From positions 1 to 64,000 of the forward strand of contig CAVPCZ010000005.1 in NCBI GenBank assembly GCA_963702445.1: a stretch of 64,000 nt of DNA, given 5' to 3'. The stretch is from CAVPCZ01 sp963702445 (GTDB taxonomy: Bacteria > Bacteroidota > Ignavibacteria > UBA10030 > UBA6906). Both the position numbers and the translations under genes were made by a program. The notes beneath the pieces are model-generated. The model saw only the letters and a list, made by a program, of their open reading frames with translations, was not told the origin of the DNA and made no database searches. The stretch's first letter is position 1. The number at the start of each line of letters is the position of its first letter. Positions 30,531-39,721 of the stretch are shown here, piece after piece.

Positions 30531-32955
30531 TCCTGAACAGCTGACCGACCGTGGTTGCTGGATCTCCGATGACCGGGTGTATGCATTCGTTTCGTCGGGA
30601 AAAAGCGGCATCGGGGAGATCGGGTACCACGGTGAGCAACCGGTCAGCAGGAACTCCCGCGTGTTTGCCGGAAAAGAGCCGGTTTGCACGTTTGCCGTGA
30701 ACAGAACCGGTCAGGAGCAATTCCCGATCCTGTTCCGGGAATTCGACTGGTGTCCGGGCGGGGTGCAGGTTCACGGAGAGTACGGTCTCGGGAAAGCGGT
30801 GCTGGATGTCGCCGTTTCAGGACGTATCCTGGTTGTGGCCTGCACCGTATCGAGCCAGGAATTCGCTTCTCTCCGGATCCGCTTCTCAAAAAGCGTCTGG
30901 TTCACGCAGGTTCAGGGAACGCGCACCTGGACTAAAGGAGCCGCGGAGAATGGTTCACTTACCCTCCGCTTCAGGGACAGGATCGTGCTGGATGAATGGA
31001 TGAACAGGGAAGGCCCGTACGCCGGGGATTTCCTGATCCCTGAACCTGTCCGGCGTACCATATTCAGCCGCCGGTGCCGGTCGGGTCTTGCGAGACGCGA
31101 TGATCTGTTGCCGGCGTACCGTGACACGGCTCTCCCCCTGTATGATGCCGGAGTCTCCATCCGGATTGGAGGCGAAGGATTTTTGCTGGAGGAGGAACCG
31201 GATGCATTCGTCTTCAACGCGCGTGTTCCGAAAGACTCCCTGACATTTCCTCTCTTCATGATCGCTTTCGACGAAGAAGTGCACCCCTTGCCGGAGGATG
31301 CCGAACTGAGGAGCATCCCCGCGAGGGTCCGGGCGAACCACGAGCAGTTGACAGCCGGAGCACCGGAGGTCCAGATTCCCGGATATTCCCAGGTTGAACG
31401 GTTCTTTGCGACGGTTCCCGGACTCGTGGAGTCCTGTATCATCCGTGATTATGGTGTCCCGCGCGCAACCCCCGGGGCATACTACTGGATCTGGGCGTGG
31501 GATGCGATGGTGACCTGCCTGGCTGCCCTCCGGTGGGGAGACACCGGTGTGGCACGCCTCACGACCAGGTTTATCAACACGCATCGGGATGAGGGCGGTT
31601 ACATCCCCATGCGATGGACACGTGCACTTGTCCCTCTTGACACACAACCCCGGGGCGCGCTGGATGTCCTCCTCACATCACTCGCCCATGCAACATTCGT
31701 GGAGACCGGCGACACTCATATACTTGGCGCGGTGTATCCGCACGTTGTCCGGCATTTTCAAGAGCTTTCTGCAACATGTGAGAGCCGCGGTCTGTTTGCC
31801 AACAGCGGGTTCTATCCGGACCTTCCTACCCGTTTTTCCCGGACGGAAACCAGTGCCGTCGCACTGGAGATTGCCGGATTCTACACGTTCTGTCGAACCT
31901 GCGAGAATATTGCCCGGCACATGGGAGACGAAACCACCGCTCAAGCCGCCGTGGAGATGGCGCTGCGGGTGAGAAAGACATTTTCTTCACACGTTCTGGA
32001 ATAAAGAGCAAGGGTTTCTGATCGATGCGATCGACCTGAAGACAGGGACACTGAATATCAGTTTCCCCCTTTTCACACTTCTGTTTCTTCATTCCCCCCT
32101 CGGGATGTCGCTCATCCGGCCGAAACTTGCAGAGTGTGCCGATTTCATCGCCCGGCATCTTCTCACCCCCGCGGGGCTCCGCGTGTTGCCTTCGTGGGAC
32201 GACAACGCGGGTTCGGAAACCGTATCCGGCGCATGGTATCCGCACTGGGATGTCTATGCACTCAAGATCCTTCGAAGGGCAGGGAGAGAGAAAGACATTC
32301 TGCTCTGGCTTGCCTGCGTGGAGCGGGTTCTCAAGAAACTCGGATACTGTCCGGAATACCTTTCGCTGGAGGATTTTGACGGAAACAATCCTGACTCCTG
32401 GCTCCAGCACGGATCGCCGTCAACCTGAACTGCGTCACCGGATGGTATACCGCCCTGATCGAGGGGCTATTTGGCATTGAGATTGACAGCGGCGGGCTCA
32501 CGATTATTCCTCTTGGACTGCCGATCAGGGAGATGCGCCTTGCCGGCCTCCGGTGCCGCAGTGCACGCTATGATGTCCGCGTACAAAACCAGGGCCCGTT
32601 CCTCCAGGAGCTCCGCCTCAACGGCACGATCCTCCGCGGATGCTGTAAACTTCCCTCCGCCATGATTCATCAAGGAGACAATGTTCTCGATATCGTGTAC
32701 GGACCGGAGCCGCCGGAGTGGTGTTTCAGAGAGATTGTCAACGCTGAAGTACTCGACGTGCACAACGGCGCACATCGTCTCGATGCCCGGATTCGCGCGC
32801 ACGGCGTCGTGGACCTCTCTCTCTTTACCCCCGTCTGCTGCGATGTCCTGCTGGACAACGTCGCGGTCGCCACCGCAGGTGAACGGGGAATCCACACGAT
32901 GTCCAGACAATTGCTCATTCACGGAGACCATACGCTCTCCCTGGTGCGTCGCTGA
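30520..32955 (+). CDS. Putative (alpha/alpha)6-barrel glycosidase (two frameshifts)
   Basis: About 812 aa, ATG 30520 inside the end of the lyase gene. The N-terminal 270 residues are a beta-sandwich. The barrel begins around 31400 with YYWIWAWDAMVTCLAALRWG, then THRDEGGYIPMRW and GALDVLLTSLAHATFVETGD, the pattern of GH63/GH78-like intracellular enzymes. The frame shifts near 31990 (resumes as TFWNKEQGFLIDAIDLKTG) and near 32410 (resumes as SAVNLNCVTGWYTALIEG). The C-terminal beta domain ends at TGA 32953-32955. No signal peptide. Exact family unassigned; it ends the plus-strand glycan locus. Confidence 0.65.
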
Positions 32956-33007
32956 CCGGACGAACCCCTGTAGCATTCTTCCACGGTGCCCCCCATGACA
33001 GTCATGC

Positions 33008-33175
33008 ATGCTCTTCCGGACGAGCCTTTCGGGCTTACAACGGATCAAAGAGGGCTGGACCGCCCATGCGGCATTTGCCAACGCCGGAAACCGGAGGGGC
33101 GAAGTGATGACGATCATCTATTGTGCGGATGGTATAAAGCTCATTGAACCGGACAATTCCGTTGACCCGCAATGA
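33008..33175 (+). CDS. Possible small ORF of 55 aa
   Basis: ATG 33008 to TGA 33173-33175. The protein reads MLFRTSLSGLQRIKEG at the start and GEVMTIIYCADGIKLIEP near the end. The composition is protein-like, but no family is recognised and no strong ribosome site is seen. It may be the C-terminal remnant of another gene, or chance. It lies between the glycosidase and a repeat region. Confidence 0.3.
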   Translation: MLFRTSLSGLQRIKEGWTAHAAFANAGNRRGEVMTIIYCADGIKLIEPDNSVDPQ

Positions 33176-33190
33176 AAACCCGCGGAGTAC

Positions 33191-33350
33191 GGGGGGAAAA
33201 TGCCGCGCTACCCGAAATGGATCACTCATGGAGTACGTGTGGGGGGGGAAGTCCTTGGCGACTCGGAATCGATCACGCCAGGAGTGAAGGTGGGAAATGC
33301 CGCGCGACCCGGAATCGATTACGCACGGAGCGGGGGGGGAAAATCCCGGG
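33191..33350. repeat. Imperfect tandem repeat of about 45-50 bp, 3-4 units
   Basis: Units begin with a G run followed by AAATGCCGCGC-ACCCG, then GAATCGATCACGC-like sequence (starts near 33191, 33241, 33291 and 33335). The later units keep CCCGGAATCGATTACGC. The last unit runs into the 3' end of the methyltransferase gene. The G runs are prone to sequencing error. Possibly a repetitive intergenic element or a 3' regulatory stretch; no coding role seen. Confidence 0.6.
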
Positions 33351-34359
33351 CGGCCCGGATCATGGTCCGGAGGTTGTCCGGAGGGGTGTGCGGAGGGATC
33401 GCGCAGCCGGCGTTGAGAATGAAGCGCGGGTTGCCGGCAAAGATGCTCAGCAATTCGAGAGTCTTCTCTTCCACCAGCGCAGCGGTTCCACGCGCAAGCA
33501 CACCGCTCGGGTCGATGTTCCCCACAAACGTCGTACGGCCCTCACAGGTACTGCATGCGAGCCGCGCATCTGTTCTGTAATCGATTTCAAGCCCGTCTGC
33601 TCCGGTGGTTATCAAATCCCCGAGGATCGGTCCCGTGTTGCCGCAGACATGCAAGAGATACGGCAAACCCAGTTCCTGAGAAGCCTTGACCACCCTGCGC
33701 TCATACGGCAGGGCAAAACGCCGGAAGAGAGAGGGGGAGACGATGTCGGGTCCTGCGACACTGTCCCCGTTCGAAACCATGTCCGCTCCGGTTTCAGCCA
33801 TCAGCCGTATGAACTGTACAGTAACCCCCGTGCAGTAGTCCAGCAACGCGTGTATCAGTTCCTCGTTGCCGGGATCGAGAAGATCCATCATCCATCCGTC
33901 AATTCCCCGGATGAGACTTGCCAGCGTAAAGGGAGCCTGGTCGCAATTGCCCCGTACGAAGATTTCGTTTCCGCACCGCCGCTTCACCAAACGCACCGCT
34001 TCAAGCCATATCCGGACACCCGGGTAGGACAGAAGGTCAACCGGTTCCAGGTCGCGCACCTCATCCAGGGAATGCAGCAATGCCCCTTTTACCCGTGCGG
34101 GTTCTTCGCGGGGAAAGTCAACGGGCACACCCAGCGCACCGGCAAGGGTGGCGGTGTCGACATCGACAACAATACCGTCGTAGCCGTATCGATCCAGAGA
34201 CCGGAGAAAGGCGCCGGCAATTGTCTCCGGGTCGCTCCGGAACTCCTGCATGGTCACTCCGGCCTCGGCTGCGGCCATCATGAAACTGTGGAGCATGACG
34301 GGAACCGCGTCAACCGGTTCACCGCGCAGACCCGACCAGATTCGCTGGTGACCATTCAT
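33319..34359 (-). CDS. Uroporphyrinogen decarboxylase (URO-D) family protein, MtaA/MtbA-like corrinoid methyltransferase
   Basis: 346 aa, ATG 34359. Zinc-site motif HVCGNTGPI with a later C in LNAGCAIPP matches the His-Cys-Cys site of MtaA-type methyl-corrinoid:thiol methyltransferases; true URO-D enzymes lack it. RGNCDQAPFTLAS and VSNGDSVAGPDIVSP are family landmarks. It would move a methyl group between a corrinoid protein and an acceptor. It lies in the same minus-strand group as the MtaB-like gene at 37171, which supports a methyl-transfer role. No corrinoid protein is encoded nearby. The 3' end overlaps the tandem repeat region. Confidence 0.75.
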   Translation of the reverse strand: MNGHQRIWSGLRGEPVDAVPVMLHSFMMAAAEAGVTMQEFRSDPETIAGAFLRSLDRYGYDGIVVDVDTATLAGALGVPVDFPREEPARVKGALLHSLDEVRDLEPVDLLSYPGVRIWLEAVRLVKRRCGNEIFVRGNCDQAPFTLASLIRGIDGWMMDLLDPGNEELIHALLDYCTGVTVQFIRLMAETGADMVSNGDSVAGPDIVSPSLFRRFALPYERRVVKASQELGLPYLLHVCGNTGPILGDLITTGADGLEIDYRTDARLACSTCEGRTTFVGNIDPSGVLARGTAALVEEKTLELLSIFAGNPRFILNAGCAIPPHTPPDNLRTMIRAARDFPPPLRA

Positions 34360-34391
34360 GGATATGTTCCTGCTTCCCTGTTCACCGGGGG

Positions 34392-34538
34392 TTAGGGTTT
34401 CGATTTCCGCCGTCCTGATTTGCCGAGAAGGTCCCGCAGGTCACTGATTCCCCCGATGGAAACAACGAGCGCTATGCCGAAAAAGAGGACCCCGGCGACC
34501 GCAAACGTGATAGTCCAGAACAGTGCACCTGATGTCAT
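34392..34538 (-). CDS. Small single-span membrane protein overlapping the symporter stop
   Basis: 48 aa, ATG 34538. The start overlaps the symporter TGA as ATGA, so translation is probably coupled. One long hydrophobic helix (LFWTITFAVAGVLFFGIALVV) is followed by a basic tail GKSGRRKSKP. The layout matches small accessory subunits of sodium symporters, but the family is not confirmed. Its basic tail predicts a cytoplasmic C-terminus. Confidence 0.7.
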   Translation of the reverse strand: MTSGALFWTITFAVAGVLFFGIALVVSIGGISDLRDLLGKSGRRKSKP

Positions 34539-36022
34539 GTGTGCTCCACGGAAGGAAGGGAACGAGGAGGTGAGGATCGTTGCGTCAGGAGTGAACCCAG
34601 AACCATACCCAGGGCCGCCAGCGCGAAGCTGAGCATGCCGGCGATATTGACGTCGGTGATAAACCAGAGCCAGCCGGGCAGGACATCGCGTGATTTTTCG
34701 AGGAGCAGGAATCCGGCCGGCGCCGCCGCCCCCAACAGGAGCGCCGCATACGCGCCGGCGTTGTTGGCCCTGGGCCAGTAGAGGCCTGCCGCAACACATC
34801 CGAGTGCGCCCGACGTGTACATGGCACCCGTGAGATAGATGTATTGAAATGCCGTGTCCGGGATTTTGTACCAGAGTCCGAAAACCAGGAGAAATATGCC
34901 TATTGCTCCCGCGGCGACTCGCGTGACGGCTACGGTTGTCGCCTCAGGGAAATCCCGCGTCCGGGTGCAGCCGACAATGTCGCGTGCAAGGACGGAACTC
35001 CAGGCAAGAAGATAGGCGCTATACGTCGACATGGACGCAGCCAGCATTCCGGCAACGAGCAAGCCAAGGAACCCAGTCGGCACGATCTCCCCGAGCAGCC
35101 TGGGCATCGCAGCGGTGGTCGGCAACCCCGTGCCATAGAACGCCAGGGCTGCAACGCCCCAGAACATGGGCACCATGGCCCGGCCGGCGAACGTGAGTCC
35201 TGTCCAGAAGAACATACGTTTCGCGATTGCCGGGCTCTCTGACGAAAGCGCCTTGGATGTTCCGGGTTGCCACAATGCGCCGGCCGCAACGCTGCTCACC
35301 AGGACCCAGACAACAAACGTCCAGCCAAAGCGCGGATTCACAAAGGGATCCACCCCTCCCGCACCGAGCGTCTGCGATACGGCCGTGCTCATACTCGCCA
35401 GATCGACGCGGAGCAGCACCGCCAGGGTCGCCACAAGCATCCCGATGGTCAGGATCACAAACTGCATATAGTCCGTGATGACAATCGAAAACATGCCGCC
35501 CATAATCGTGTATGCGATCACAATCAGGATCATGACGGTCATGATGACCGCAACGGCTCCCGGGCCGAACCCCATGACTTCGGAGAGGAATATCCCGTCA
35601 AACACCAGGAACACTCCCATATTCAGAACACCCCCCAAAAAGAGAACGATGCCTCCGAGCAGGCGTACCCGGCGCGAATACCGCAACTCATAGAACTCGG
35701 GGATGGTCATCACACGATGGCGACGGAGGCCTTCAATGATGAATCCTGTCTGGCCGACGGTCGAATACGCAACGAGGGCGAGAATCCCGATGATGAACCC
35801 GGCGTATCCGGCAACATAACCGAGCTCGCCGTAGTAGACGAACGTGACAGTTCCCAGCTCCGTTGCCACAAATGTGGCGATGCCGAGATACACCTTCACG
35901 TTTCTGCCTGCCACCATGTAGCCTGCGAGGTCCTCGACATATCGTTTTGCCCATATCCCCAGCACAACGCTGCCGACAAGGTAGATGATCGTCACAACCC
36001 AATCGATTGTTCCGAAGTTCAT
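34535..36022 (-). CDS. Sodium:solute symporter (SSS family)
   Basis: About 495 aa, ATG 36022, preceded by AGGTG 8 bases upstream. It has the SSS fold start IDWVVTIIYLVGSVVLGIWAKR with a following VAGRN motif, and about 13 hydrophobic helices. The stretch GLLVAGMLAASMSTYSAYL carries the Na+-site residues of helix 8. Substrate unknown: SSS members carry sugars, amino acids, choline-like compounds or monocarboxylates. The neighbouring methyltransferase genes suggest a methylated or small organic substrate, but this is inference. It is flanked by two overlapping small ORFs. Confidence 0.88.
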   Translation of the reverse strand: MNFGTIDWVVTIIYLVGSVVLGIWAKRYVEDLAGYMVAGRNVKVYLGIATFVATELGTVTFVYYGELGYVAGYAGFIIGILALVAYSTVGQTGFIIEGLRRHRVMTIPEFYELRYSRRVRLLGGIVLFLGGVLNMGVFLVFDGIFLSEVMGFGPGAVAVIMTVMILIVIAYTIMGGMFSIVITDYMQFVILTIGMLVATLAVLLRVDLASMSTAVSQTLGAGGVDPFVNPRFGWTFVVWVLVSSVAAGALWQPGTSKALSSESPAIAKRMFFWTGLTFAGRAMVPMFWGVAALAFYGTGLPTTAAMPRLLGEIVPTGFLGLLVAGMLAASMSTYSAYLLAWSSVLARDIVGCTRTRDFPEATTVAVTRVAAGAIGIFLLVFGLWYKIPDTAFQYIYLTGAMYTSGALGCVAAGLYWPRANNAGAYAALLLGAAAPAGFLLLEKSRDVLPGWLWFITDVNIAGMLSFALAALGMVLGSLLTQRSSPPRSLPSVEHT

Positions 36023-36189
36023 GGGGCAAACACCTGCTTCCGGAATCGTGCATACAGAGACCACTTCATGAAGTTCATTCCCCGGGACGGCTGGGAGAGG
36101 ACCTCCGCACCCGGAATCGTCTTGAGAGCATTGATGAAGGGCTGGGCATAGTTCAACAGTTCGACATCTTTCTTTTCGGACTTGAGCAA
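36019..36189 (-). CDS. Small upstream ORF of 56 aa overlapping the symporter start
   Basis: TTG 36189 follows AAAGGA at good spacing. The frame runs MLKSEKKDVELLNYAQPFIN to RFRKQVFAP and TGA at 36019-36021, which overlaps the symporter ATG as ATGA. It is short and basic at the end, with no known family. The overlap suggests coupling with the symporter; alternatively it is the worn end of an older gene. Confidence 0.4.
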   Translation of the reverse strand: MLKSEKKDVELLNYAQPFINALKTIPGAEVLSQPSRGMNFMKWSLYARFRKQVFAP

Positions 36190-36271
36190 TCGATTCCTTT
36201 CCAGCTGACGAGGTCCGGTGTTGTCCGAAGACAGGGAGCGGTGATGGGCGGTGTGCCCACGTGAGGCCGGT

Positions 36272-37063
36272 TTATTTCATTCCCTTCAGCCATTCCTGAG
36301 CGAATGTGCGTGCGGCTTCAGTGGCTTCCTTTCCGGCACGGAACGCGAGCTTCCAGTTGCCGTCTTTATTTTCGAATTCATCGTTCGCAAAGACCATCAT
36401 CTTGTTTTTCTTGATCAGCTTGGCGCCATAATCCACGTTCTTCGTTGCCTCCAGAAACGTCTGGAGGCGTTTTTTCACCAGAGGACGCGGATCGCCTTTG
36501 GGATAATCACGCTCATATTCCGCAATCTCTTTCTGGTACTCTTCCGCGGCCGTGCGGTTCGCTTCCTGCGTGTATTTATCCATTTCGGCATCTTGCGATG
36601 TGTCGGGGTTTTCCATATCCTTCACAGCCTTCCGGAGGGAGGCCAGTATATCCTTGTACATGGCCTTCTGTTCCTCCGGCGCCTTCGCCGCCGCCTTTTC
36701 CTGTTCGGCAAGTGCCGCCTTCATCTCTGCCAGCTGTTTCTTCCGGGCTTCCGCCATCGTCGGCAGGAGTTCAGGCGCTCTCGGTTTCTGTTCCTCCCTG
36801 AATTCATCATAGATCTTCTTGAAGGCGGCGCTCTCCACGAACGTGCGGGTATACTCGCCGACCGCGCGGACCAGGGCGGCGCGTTTGTTCACCGGGATAA
36901 GGGTGCACGCTGATGGATACGAGAAGGACCCGTAGTGGAAATTCGCCTGGATGAAGTCCTCCACCTGCTTCTTTGTGCTCTTCATGTCGGCCAGGTAGTC
37001 CTCGATCCCGGCGCCCAGGGTAACGGCAAACAGCACCATGGAAACAACAAGCACACGTCTCAT
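36272..37063 (-). CDS. Exported coiled-coil protein of unknown function
   Basis: 263 aa, ATG 37063. A signal peptide (VLVVSMVLFAVTLGAG) is followed by ANFHYGSFSYPSACTLIPV and a long alpha-helical, alanine/glutamate/lysine-rich stretch (residues about 95-200, for example KKQLAEMKAALAEQEKAAA) that probably forms a coiled coil. The last 60 residues are FKNKDGN-like and may form a small globular end. I know no family. It lies between the methyltransferase and the symporter on the same strand, so it may assist them in the periplasm. Confidence 0.75.
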   Translation of the reverse strand: MRRVLVVSMVLFAVTLGAGIEDYLADMKSTKKQVEDFIQANFHYGSFSYPSACTLIPVNKRAALVRAVGEYTRTFVESAAFKKIYDEFREEQKPRAPELLPTMAEARKKQLAEMKAALAEQEKAAAKAPEEQKAMYKDILASLRKAVKDMENPDTSQDAEMDKYTQEANRTAAEEYQKEIAEYERDYPKGDPRPLVKKRLQTFLEATKNVDYGAKLIKKNKMMVFANDEFENKDGNWKLAFRAGKEATEAARTFAQEWLKGMK

Positions 37064-37170
37064 AGTGAGACCTCCAATGTGTAAAGGGAATCAGCATTCG
37101 TCAAGCAGTCGCCACGGCGTTCACGTTCCCCCGCCTGCACGGCAGTTCTGTGTGGATTCCGGCGGACGGA

Positions 37171-38544
37171 TTACAGACCGTAGCTGGAAGGAGAAAACCG
37201 GTGCGCATAGCTATCCGCCATCTCCCCAAGCAGGGTTTCTTCGTTTTCCGGCAGTGCGTCCAGGGCGGCGTTGATTTTCTCCAGCCACGACAATTCTCTT
37301 CCGGGGAGTGTAAGGGCCCCGTCTGCCGATGCGCGGGTCATGATCCCGACCGCAGTCCGCGCTGCAGCGACCGTCTGCGCATACGGCTCGCGGTGCGCAA
37401 CAATCGCGCGGGCAATCTCCAGCGTGGAATCCGGGGAAAGAATGAGCGCCTGCGGGCTTAACGCCGTGTCCGAGTCAACAAGCATCTTCCGGTAGCCCAG
37501 AACCATGTCCTGCCGTATCGCCTCGTTAAAGAGCCTGCAATCGTAAGCAAGCAGTTCCAGAAACGCCTCGGGGGCCGAGCCGGAGAGCAGACGGACGTTC
37601 TGGACCGATTCATTACTCCAGAGGTCGCACATCGCGGCGGCCACATTGCCTACCGGACTGAAATGAGCGCAACTCGCGGATTTTCCCTCCATGGCGATCG
37701 GGGTCCCGGTAATTGCCTTGAGGACCGGCCCTTCGTACGCACAGTCTTTGGATGGTCCGATTGCACCGCATTGATAGGCCACGAGGCTGCGCACAGCACT
37801 TGCAGCGCGGATCACCGTCGCCAGCACCTCGGGGAGCATCCCCTGCGAGGCAAGCTGCATGGCTGTATTCGCGAAGCCGCAGGCGGAGTCCGCGCCCGGA
37901 ACAACGTGAAACCGGCCCGATACCTCCACGATCTTCCGCCAGAGCCACTCCATATCGCGCGGGGCGAGGACACCCAGGGCGAATATCGCCCCGCGGATAT
38001 CCCCGTACATCAATGCCTCGTCATGCACCTCTTTCCCGCCCACGGATTCTATCGAAAGAATATGTGCTCCGGCATCTGCACATCGTTCGAACGATTCGCA
38101 CAGGATCTCCCACTCTTCCCCTGTGCGGAGCAAGGGAGGACGCTGACGATCACGCACATCGGTCGGCGTGACCCGCAGCGCGCAGGGCAGTTGATACTCT
38201 TCGTGGGCCTGCCGGAGGGCGTCGTTCAGAATCGTGGTGATCTCCGCACCCCATGCGGGTTTTTCCGTCATCGGGGGAAGCAATTCGAATTCCACCACAA
38301 GGCCGGGAAGCCGCAGCCTCTTTGACGCCCTCACGATCATCGCACCGAGTTCCTGATAGTGTGTCCGCACTTCCTGCCACGTCGCTTCTTCGATGGACAT
38401 TACGGGTAGGGTGAAATTCAACTCCGGATAGACCTCTCCGGCCCCGATATGGATCCCGTATCCGCACGATACCGGGTGCGGCGCAACGCCAAACCGGAGA
38501 TCCTCCGGCCGCGTGATGGCAAGGGTTTCGAATGTTCTGTTCAT
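37171..38544 (-). CDS. mtaB: MtaB-like methanol:corrinoid methyltransferase
   Basis: 457 aa, ATG 38544. It matches MtaB along its length: EDLRFGVAPHPVSCGYG, GEVYPELNFTLP, LVVEFELLPPMTEKPAWG, CALRVTPTDVRDRQRP, LSIESVGGKEVHDEALMYGD, VPGADSACGFANTAMQL, and SLVAYQCGAIGPSKDCAYEGP. Its zinc-binding Glu and two Cys appear to be the E of SIESVGG, the C of DSACGFAN and the C of SKDCAYEG. MtaB activates methanol by zinc and methylates a corrinoid protein (MtaC). No MtaC-like gene is in the window, so the corrinoid partner must be elsewhere. A methylated substrate other than methanol is possible. Confidence 0.8.
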   Translation of the reverse strand: MNRTFETLAITRPEDLRFGVAPHPVSCGYGIHIGAGEVYPELNFTLPVMSIEEATWQEVRTHYQELGAMIVRASKRLRLPGLVVEFELLPPMTEKPAWGAEITTILNDALRQAHEEYQLPCALRVTPTDVRDRQRPPLLRTGEEWEILCESFERCADAGAHILSIESVGGKEVHDEALMYGDIRGAIFALGVLAPRDMEWLWRKIVEVSGRFHVVPGADSACGFANTAMQLASQGMLPEVLATVIRAASAVRSLVAYQCGAIGPSKDCAYEGPVLKAITGTPIAMEGKSASCAHFSPVGNVAAAMCDLWSNESVQNVRLLSGSAPEAFLELLAYDCRLFNEAIRQDMVLGYRKMLVDSDTALSPQALILSPDSTLEIARAIVAHREPYAQTVAAARTAVGIMTRASADGALTLPGRELSWLEKINAALDALPENEETLLGEMADSYAHRFSPSSYGL

Positions 38545-38680
38545 CGTGAACGTCCTCTTGGCAGTGTATGTAAGTCCTCTCCAGGCGGGATACGCCCTCC
38601 CGGTCTATCCGTACTGCCGCGTCAGAATACATTCCCCCGAGCGGAATCAGGACTTCGTGTCCACCGGCAGTGTGATGTGC

Positions 38681-39037
38681 CTACTCCCCTCTGTAGATGC
38701 ACCCGCTGGTGCAGGTTTCCCGGACGACGACCTTGCTCAACTGCGGCAGTTCCGGCTTCAATCTGTGCCAAATCCATCGTGCGAGATTCTCGCTCGTAGG
38801 ATTCTCCAGCCCCGGAATGTCATTGAGATAGTGGTGGTCCAGCTGCTCGTACAACGGCCGGAACGCCTTCTTCAGGTCGGCAAAATCAATGACCCATCCC
38901 AGATCCGGGTCCACGGGACCCGAGACATGCACGACGACAACAAAGGAGTGGCCGTGGAGCCGGCGGCATTTGTGTCCCTCGGGCAGATTGGGCAGCAGGT
39001 GCGCCGCCTCGAACCGGATTTCTTTGAAGATTTCCAT
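38681..39037 (-). CDS. queD: 6-carboxy-5,6,7,8-tetrahydropterin synthase
   Basis: 118 aa, ATG 39037, full length. It catalyses the first committed step to queuosine after GTP cyclohydrolase, making 6-carboxytetrahydropterin. Motifs: catalytic HKCRRLHGH (Cys with zinc histidines), FEAAHLL for another zinc His, and LDHHYLND and ETCTSG at the end. It follows QueE by 9 bases, a common order in queuosine operons. QueC, QueF and folE are not in the window. Confidence 0.95.
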   Translation of the reverse strand: MEIFKEIRFEAAHLLPNLPEGHKCRRLHGHSFVVVVHVSGPVDPDLGWVIDFADLKKAFRPLYEQLDHHYLNDIPGLENPTSENLARWIWHRLKPELPQLSKVVVRETCTSGCIYRGE

Positions 39038-39046
39038 CGCTGCTTC

Positions 39047-39690
39047 CTATGGTAATCCGAGAATCTTGTGCATTTGCAGGCTCAGTTTCCACCGGGGGTG
39101 CTCCAGACAGTAGCGCATGGCCAGACGCGTGTTTTCCTACCTGGCCGGCCCGTCCATCGGTTGCAGGAAGAACTCGATCGAACTGCAGGTCCGCAAAACG
39201 TTCGGGCTCAGCGCCGGGCTGCGGGAAGATGAGCTTGAGCTCATGTCCGGCATTGACCGCCAGCGTTGTTCCCGCCTTCGGGCTCACGCAAATCCAATCA
39301 ATGCCCGGAGGCGGAAGAATGGTGCCGTTTGTCTCGATTGCGACTTCGGCGCCCCACGCGTGAAACACATGAAGAAGCGCCTCGTCGAGCTGCAGAAGGG
39401 GCTCCCCCCCGGTGCAGACAACGAAGGGACGTGCTTCCGGATCACTGGTTGCCGGCCACTGTGATCTGACTGCTTGAGCGACGTCAGTGGCAGAGAGCGA
39501 ATTGCCCGCCCCCGGGACCATCGGTGCCGGCAAAATCGGTATCACAGAACCGGCAGACCGCAGATGCCCTGTCCTGTTCACGGCCGCTCCAGAGATTGCA
39601 CCCCGAAAACCGGCAGAAGACGGCCGCTCTGCCGCTGTTGGCTCCTTCGCCCTGAATGGTGTAGTAGATTTCTTTGATGGAATAGGGCAT
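39047..39690 (-). CDS. queE: 7-carboxy-7-deazaguanine synthase, radical SAM (one frameshift)
   Basis: About 214 aa, ATG 39690 with GGAAG 5 bases upstream. It starts MPYSIKEIYYTIQGEG and carries the QueE cluster motif C-x14-C-x2-C (GCNLWSGREQDRASAVCRFC), then ETNGTI and a C-terminal LSLQMHKILGLP. It makes the 7-deazaguanine core of queuosine with SAM and an iron-sulfur cluster. The frame shifts near 39515 (to VVCTGGEPLLQLDE) and near 39150. The stop TAG lies at 39047-39049, 9 bases before QueD. Confidence 0.9.
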
Positions 39691-39721
39691 ATGTCTTCCG
39701 GGTGATGTCCGGAACTCCTGA

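Noticed and set aside
28254..30689. A very long open frame (811 codons) on the minus strand
   Set aside because: It is the mirror of the heparinase-like lyase gene on the plus strand. GC-rich codon use leaves the opposite strand open; the protein has no family features.
33191..33350. A CRISPR array
   Set aside because: The units are imperfect, direct and without unique spacers of constant length, and there are no cas genes. It is a simple tandem repeat.
33172..34395. A 407-codon open frame on the plus strand
   Set aside because: It lies opposite the URO-D/MtaA-like gene, which has clear motifs. The plus-strand frame is a shadow.
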